From Posidonia oceanica (Eukaryota > Streptophyta > Magnoliopsida > Alismatales > Posidoniaceae): a stretch of DNA of 64,000 nucleotides. Location: the NCBI GenBank assembly GCA_037176725.1, contig JAZBRS010000026.1, positions 62,536,501 through 62,600,500 of the forward strand, given 5' to 3'. The notes beneath the pieces were generated by a model. The model did no database searches and was not told where the DNA came from. It saw only the letters and a list, made by a program, of their open reading frames with translations. Positions 58,451-64,000 of the stretch are shown here, piece after piece (the first letter of the stretch is position 1; every line of letters begins with the position of its first letter). Position numbers and translations under genes: made by a program.

Positions 58451-60304
58451 CTATGTTCCCAAATATTCCATAATTTCTTCTCCATGCAAGAAATCTTCCA
58501 CACAGAAGTCGTCAAGACCAAGATCCAATGGGCTGTTGCTGAATGCATAATCTAATGAAGGACTACCAATTCGAGATGCAAATGGAACATCTCCAAGTTT
58601 ATCTTGCACAGTGAATTCTTCTACGACCAATGGGTAGTCATTTCCAACAAACGTGTTGGAATTTGTATCCAATGCCAACGCCTGCCCAAAATCATGATGT
58701 CCAACATCAGTTCCAGTAATCTCAGGCCTTGTCTGGTGATGCACCATAGGAAAAGCGATTTGTTGATTATCATGAGAGAGACCATATCCTTCAGCTGATG
58801 AATATACTCCAAAAGGAGTGCAAGAGGTTAGCTCAGCATTTCTATAACCTGAGTTCTGTAATGACTGGCCACCCACGGGCATAATTTGCCCATAGACATT
58901 GGCAGTTTCAACATTCTGGGAGTCATTTGCTGCAGGTTTAGACAACAGTGATTGATTTCGAACCTGTCCTTTCTGTGTTCTTGAAGAAGAAACTGGAAAG
59001 TTGACTTGTTCATCGTTAGGTATGTGGTAACCTATTTGTGGCAATTCCGACAGATTCATATCAGGAAGTGCTTCACCAGATACCTGCGGATGTTGACTGA
59101 GAGGTATTGCTTGTTGTATATCAATACCAACAGGGCTTCCACGGGTCCTTTTCCTCATTGGCAGTTCCTCTACATGTTCTTCGTCTCTGTTCACCGAGTT
59201 TATGTTTTTGGTTTGACCTCTTCCACTCGGCACTGAGCTTAGATTTTCACTTTGAAGTTCTATATTCCTTTGTCCATGTTTTCTGTGTCTCCTCAACGAT
59301 GTAGAGACTCCACCGTCTTCAACTCCCACATTAACATTATTGCTGTTATTGCTAGTTGTATCCTCTCTTATTTCCCTACGACCACTCTGTTGCATGTTGG
59401 TCAGTTCAGACAACCCATTCTCGTTTCCTAAGTGATGTGACTTTTCCTCTTTGTTCAGCACTCCCAACCAAATGGAGCTCTCCTTGGCAGTCATCTTATC
59501 CTGCAAGCATTTTGACTTGAGAACATGATTTCTAATCTTTGTGATATTGGGAGACATGTGCTTGATTACACTGGTAAGTACTCCAACTTTCCATATCTTC
59601 TTCAAATCATGAGGTTTTTTGTAAGGAGGGGTCTGACTCTTTGGTAGACCCATATTTATCCACCAATCCTCATTTCCTGAAGGCCACCATGGAGGTGGAA
59701 CACCCTTCTCCAATGGGAACTTGCGTTGTGGAGGGCTGCAGTGTTGCATCAATGAAGACAATAGAGAACCCAAAGTGGCATCTTGAAGTTCCATGAGATT
59801 ATGAAAGCTTCCTCCTCCTTTACTTTGCACATTCCCTGTGGATGAAATTTCTGCTTCGTAGTTTTCGATGGCAACAAGCCCATCCTTGTCAAATTTCACC
59901 TTTTCCTTCCACCAAGCTCTAAGATTATCAGATGCACCACTTACAGGTTTTCCCTTCTCAAGTATAATACCATAAACAAAACCACGGGCATTGCAAACTT
60001 CCATCAACTTCAACATGTATTTCAGAATCCCATCTTGGGCTCTGGACATTTTCTTTCTGCGTGCTTGTTCAGTGGTTCCCTTGGGATTACGCTTCTCTAA
60101 AATCTCGATCGCCATGACTTTCTCCCGTTCTTTGATCCTCTTAAGCTTAATCCGATCTTTCCACATCCTTGTGGCCAATTCCCCTGCTTCAATTTCTTCA
60201 TCGCTGACATCATTCTCTGTTAGATTTATGCACCTAGCATCCTCATCAACATCAAAATCTGAGCCATCTGCAAGACCATTTTCATACATTGCAACAGGTT
60301 CCAT
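58451..60304 (-). CDS. EIN3-like transcription factor, EIL3/SLIM1 type
   Basis: EIN3/EIL proteins are plant nuclear DNA-binding regulators; the EIL3/SLIM1 branch governs sulfur-deficiency responses rather than ethylene signalling. The single uninterrupted frame (617 aa, no introns, as usual in the family) starts at [10 protein letters not shown], the first ATG after an in-frame stop. An acidic N-terminus carries [20 protein letters not shown] (32-51), the form typical of EIL3. The basic DNA-binding region has [18 protein letters not shown] (81-98), [20 protein letters not shown] (123-142), [10 protein letters not shown] (206-215) and [20 protein letters not shown] (229-248). It ends [17 protein letters not shown] (264-280). 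Two positions differ from the common form: ILEKGKPV (usually IPEKGKPV) and HCSPPQ (usually HCDPPQ). The C-terminal half is low complexity and ends in an acidic [14 protein letters not shown] motif, likely for activation. The subgroup is inferred. Confidence 0.93.
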   Translation of the reverse strand: MEPVAMYENGLADGSDFDVDEDARCINLTENDVSDEEIEAGELATRMWKDRIKLKRIKEREKVMAIEILEKRNPKGTTEQARRKKMSRAQDGILKYMLKLMEVCNARGFVYGIILEKGKPVSGASDNLRAWWKEKVKFDKDGLVAIENYEAEISSTGNVQSKGGGSFHNLMELQDATLGSLLSSLMQHCSPPQRKFPLEKGVPPPWWPSGNEDWWINMGLPKSQTPPYKKPHDLKKIWKVGVLTSVIKHMSPNITKIRNHVLKSKCLQDKMTAKESSIWLGVLNKEEKSHHLGNENGLSELTNMQQSGRREIREDTTSNNSNNVNVGVEDGGVSTSLRRHRKHGQRNIELQSENLSSVPSGRGQTKNINSVNRDEEHVEELPMRKRTRGSPVGIDIQQAIPLSQHPQVSGEALPDMNLSELPQIGYHIPNDEQVNFPVSSSRTQKGQVRNQSLLSKPAANDSQNVETANVYGQIMPVGGQSLQNSGYRNAELTSCTPFGVYSSAEGYGLSHDNQQIAFPMVHHQTRPEITGTDVGHHDFGQALALDTNSNTFVGNDYPLVVEEFTVQDKLGDVPFASRIGSPSLDYAFSNSPLDLGLDDFCVEDFLHGEEIMEYLGT

Positions 60305-61130
60305 GAGGTTCAGGTTCTGGAAACCTTGTATTTGTTCTCTATCTTGGTCAAAGCCCCTTCTCAATCATCAACCTGAAGGTTCTCATTAAATCAGCAACAT
60401 TCTATCAAAACAATAATAATAGTTCAAGAGCAGATTATAAAGTAAATTTTTTTTTACAAGATTCCAAAGGCACCACATCAAGATAAGCTCTCCAAGTCTC
60501 AGAATCATATCCACCAAATACCAATAACTACACAAAGTGCTTAACTATACTTCCTGAATTGATCCAAGTAAAATAATTAGCCAGCTCTAAACCGTTTCGA
60601 CAGAAGTTTAATCCGTTGTGCATAGAAAACTCAAAGATCACCAACATAATAATGATAATCAAAAGTAGCTTCTGCCACCATAATGAAAACACCCAACCAA
60701 GTCAAGCAGACAATGTACAAGCATAAGAAAAAAACATCCAACAACACAACATGAAGGGGGAAAAGGAACCGACTTTCTCATCGGAACAGCACCATTCAAC
60801 ACCTCATGGAACCCAAGCAAGTACCCAAAGAAACAATTTTGCCTTTACCCACGCCTATACATATCCAAAAGAGGAAAAGACCAAACCAAGTCAAAGCTCA
60901 AAACAGGGAATTGAAACTCATGCCTCACCTCTAATCCATATATCCGGGTATGATCGAGCCTACCAAGTAGCTCCATTTCTCACCTCCATCTAAACCGATG
61001 GGGTAGGGGGAAAGAAATGAGGAGGTGGAGGAGGAGGAGGGCGGTGAGAAGAACAGGAAAGCCGGAGGAATTTCTACGGTGGAGAAGAACGGCGCTGTCG
61101 AAATTACACCAATGGTCCCCGCTCCTTCTC
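60305..61130 (-). promoter_or_regulatory. 5' leader of the EIL3-like gene, probable 5' UTR intron
   Basis: A strong donor (GAG|GTGAGA, intron starting at 60983) and an acceptor (CTTCAG|GTTG, ending at 60373) define a possible 611-bp intron in the 5' UTR. The exon upstream is a CTCCTCCTCC-rich leader, typical of plant 5' UTRs. A six-codon upstream ORF (60348-60368, MIEKGL) precedes the main ATG. Splicing would also create a tiny ATGGAG|GTTGATGATTGA frame. This is inferred from sequence only. Confidence 0.45.
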
Positions 61131-61666
61131 TTTTTCTATGTTTGTTTTTTGCCCCGTGCCTCCGCTTGATTGAGAGTTTGCTTAAGGACCCGATGGTTTG
61201 TTGGTGTTTGGGATGTACATGTGTCTAAGTTTGACCTGAAATCCGAATCGGACATGGATTAAAAAATATCAAATTTGAACTTTTTATGTTGGTTATGGAT
61301 TCCACAGACGGATTATTCTATCAGATTTGAAATCGAAAGGTATATATATAATTATTTATTTATATTTATAAATACATATTATATATATCATTATTTATTT
61401 ATAAAATCCTAACTTATTCTCTCTATAACTCCATCTTTTTTTTTTTTCAAGCAATCTTCCCCCACCCATGTATCGTCCACTTCAATTTGGCATCTTCTGA
61501 TCTCTCTTCATCTTATCTTTTGATTTTATCCCCTCCTTTTCTCCTTATTGCATTTTGCTACGAATTATTTGTAAACTTCTGAGTAATAATTTATATTATT
61601 CAAAAAATGTCAGTAAATTATGTCTTTGTCTACAACATAATTAGATTATTCACCATTTTACGTTTA
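61131..61666. other. AT-rich stretch upstream of the EIL3-like gene
   Basis: Promoter region of the EIL3-like gene and AT-rich DNA. No gene seen. Confidence 0.4.
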
Positions 61667-62229
61667 TTATTAGTACTGTATATTTTTATATAATATGTTA
61701 TAAATGTAATCTTTACTTCTTAATAAATATACATAAAACCCAAGAATCGATCCGATCTGACCCGACCCAAAGTTTGTGGGTCGGGTTAGGTTGGATTGGC
61801 TATGGATCTAAAATTATTTAACTTTAACAATTTGGATTGAATTGTGAATTCATCTTTAACCTGACCCAACCAGACCCATGTACACCCCTAGTTGGTGTGC
61901 AACATGGAATATGTTTGTGAGAGGGAGAGTTAGGGGTGTAAATGGGTTGTTATTAGTGTTGTATATTTTTATACAGTATATTATAAATGTAATCTTTAAT
62001 TCTTAAGAAGTACACATAAAACCCAAGAATCGACCCGACCCAACCCAAAGTTTGTGGATTGGGTTAGGTTGGGTTGCGTATGGGTCTAAAATTATCCAAC
62101 CTGAACAATTTAGGTTGAATTGTAAATTCATCTTGAACTTGACTCAATCCGACCCATATACACCTCTAGTTGGTGTGCAACATGGAATATATGTTTGTGA
62201 AAGGGAGAGTTAGGGGTGTAAATGAGTCA
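61667..62229. repeat. Tandem duplication with a 283-bp period
   Basis: Two units, starting TTATTAGTACTGTAT (61667) and TTATTAGTGTTGTAT (61950), match along their whole length. Each contains an ACCCAAAGTTTGTGG segment and GTTGGTGTGCAACATGGAATAT. Each ends in TTAGGGGTGTAAATG, the end of a MITE. A MITE pair that shares internal ends is a likely origin. Confidence 0.85.
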
Positions 62230-62415
62230 AGTCAGGTTTAGGGTCTACCCTAACCCATCATTTCCTAATGGGTAGCGGGTTGGATCAATACCTGTTTTAA
62301 GAATTTCTAGCCACTACCCTACCCACCACCCATTAAGGTAACGGGTAGCGAGTCAAATAGATAAGTTTTTTTTATCGTCAAATCTAAACTTTATATCATT
62401 TCATGGGCTTAACTT
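62211..62415 (+). mobile_element. MITE fragment, copy B (inverted relative of 5365-5583)
   Basis: Starts TAGGGGTGTAAATGAGTC, then GTTTAGGGTCTACCCTAACC and AATGGGTAGCGGGTTGGAT. It matches copy A in reverse orientation and diverges near 62415 after ATATCATTTCATGGGCTT. Confidence 0.6.
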
Positions 62416-64000
62416 GGATAAACAATTGAATATGTCTTTTAACAAAATTATATCAGAGATGCTTGAAGCAATACAAGCACATAAAACTACTTTCTAATCT
62501 AAATTTGTTGTCGGCAACAATCACTAAACATTGCATTATCAAAATATCAAATTATAAATATCTCTCTGTCTACATTATCAAATTACTTGTACATTATCTC
62601 TAACTTTATGCCGTGTCAATAATAAAATAAGTGAAGTGTAGCATTAGTGCATTACCAAGCCAGATAGGCTTCATTTTACCTTTTCAAAAGTTAAAATTAA
62701 AATTCCATATTTTGACCATAAGAAAGAAAGTGATGTCCACTCAAAGAAACTGAAGGAGAGTCTTTAGAGATGTTGTCTTGTTGGAAATAATAGAAAAACA
62801 TTTGATAATACGGCATATGAGTCAAACATGTGTTGGAAATAATCTACTTAAGAACCATTATTCAAATGCATGCATTAACCCAAAAAAACATTTGTGCATG
62901 CAAACAGTTGGTAGTTTGCACATTATTCAAATGATAAATAATAGAAAATAATTCGAATGGCTTGGAGTGTTCTCATGAATAATTTTAAGTAATATTTATT
63001 GTTCATTGCATACATCAATAAAAAAAAAAACCTCAATCCTATCTTGACTCGAGTTATCAAGTTAACCAGTGATCCATAATATGCTATCCGTATCTTAATC
63101 CACTAAGTGAATAGATTAGCAAGTGATGAGTTAATGGGTCAACGGAATCGGATTATTGGATGATACTTAACCCACTTAGGGAGAGTTGCCAACTTGGAGT
63201 ACTAATTGATACCAACGACAACATGCTTTTTAACCACAAGAAGAAATCAATGCAAGGAATCATGGTGTCAAGCGGGAGAATCATGGCAACAGCGACAATA
63301 AGGCATCAACCAAAAGGTTTTTGGATTTTGTATTGATTTTTTTGCCCAAAAGGTGATGTTAACTCGAAAACTGTAGTGCCTGGAAGATGTCCTTTGTTTT
63401 CGGTTTTAGAGTTACGTTGTCTTACAAGAATATATGATGTGATGCGGTCATATGCGAGCGTAGGCCTAACAAATCAACGACGAGACTAGTGAAAAACCCA
63501 ATCCAATATAAAAAAAAAAGTTATAATAACGACAAACATAAGATAATGTACGGGAAAATCGATATTAGAAATGATAGGCATTTGATAATAACTTGTAATA
63601 TATGAAGTAGAATATAGCAAAATGATAGACATACGATAGGCAAACGTTAGTATCATGTCATTTTCTCGATAATGATAACAAAATAATATTTGAGCAATAT
63701 TACTGTGTATTGCACCTTTGTCTCGACACTCGCACATTGCCGAGAAATACATTTGCAAGCAGTAATACTGTAGGTGTGTGTCCTAATGAAATCACAAGTG
63801 TGTTTTCTCGTAGAAATATTTTTTAGACCATCTTGCAGTACTGGAGTCCAAAACCAAGTTGATTTTGTTCCAATGATCTCCATATGCCTGGAGGTGTCAT
63901 ATGGACTGAGTCGGCCCTGGATCGTCTGAATCAACTTAGATTTTGGTTTGACCTGGCCTAACTTGAGAGAAAGCCAGAGAGTCGAGCTACGGGTCGTGTC
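62416..64000. other. AT-rich stretch without a recognised gene
   Basis: No supported gene, RNA or element. Short open frames on the minus strand (63486-63934) have no recognisable domain. Confidence 0.5.

Noticed and set aside
58604..59304. Plus-strand frames opposite the EIL3-like gene
   Set aside because: Antisense shadows of a clearly conserved coding sequence.

Overview
This window is nuclear DNA from a flowering plant. It is AT-rich and dense in transposons, with two intact host genes. Evidence for a plant: a TGA-class bZIP gene with canonical GT-AG introns, an intronless EIN3-like gene, SIRE- and Ale/Ivana-type Ty1/copia elements, a Ty3/gypsy Tat-type LTR, a CACTA transposon, hAT relics, a tRNA-derived SINE and several MITE families. 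I cannot place it to family level; long introns (up to 3.8 kb) suggest a medium or large genome.

Layout. 0-5.2 kb: a decayed LINE ORF1-like frame, then the 3' end of a Tat-lineage Ty3/gypsy element (antisense ORF, minisatellite, one 1.77-kb LTR) that carries many short GACGCTG/CAGCGTC hairpins. 5.4-5.6 kb: a MITE fragment whose relative lies inverted at 62.2 kb. 6.5-16.7 kb, minus strand: an 11-exon TGA9/TGA10-like bZIP gene (predicted 447 aa). Its introns hold a MITE trimer, an 82-bp higher-order tandem repeat and a SINE with a target-site duplication. 16.8-24.8 kb: non-coding DNA with MITEs and a dispersed duplication. 24.8-35.8 kb: a hAT relic split by a 9.8-kb SIRE-type copia element, which is full length but inactive and has an extra env-like/plant-transposon-domain ORF. 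37.7-44.4 kb: a degenerate CACTA (En/Spm) element with TNP2-like and TNPA-like pseudogenes. 45.7-56.7 kb: a clean nest in which a LINE RNase H relic is split by a hAT-like TIR element (8-bp TSD), which itself carries an inner MITE and two different 4.9-kb copia elements, each with perfect 5-bp TSDs. 58.5-60.3 kb, minus strand: an intact EIN3-like gene of the EIL3/SLIM1 type (617 aa). 61.2-64 kb: a 283-bp tandem duplication, MITE sequence and featureless AT-rich DNA.

The two host genes are both transcription factors (a TGA bZIP and an EIL3-like factor) with no visible operon-like or cluster relationship. Everything else is transposon-derived and carries stops or frameshifts. I found no credible novel multi-gene system. 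The most unusual items are the hairpin-repeat family in the Tat LTR, a probable GC-AG intron and two alternative in-frame splice pairings in the TGA gene, the MITE trimer, and the dated nest at 45.7-56.7 kb.
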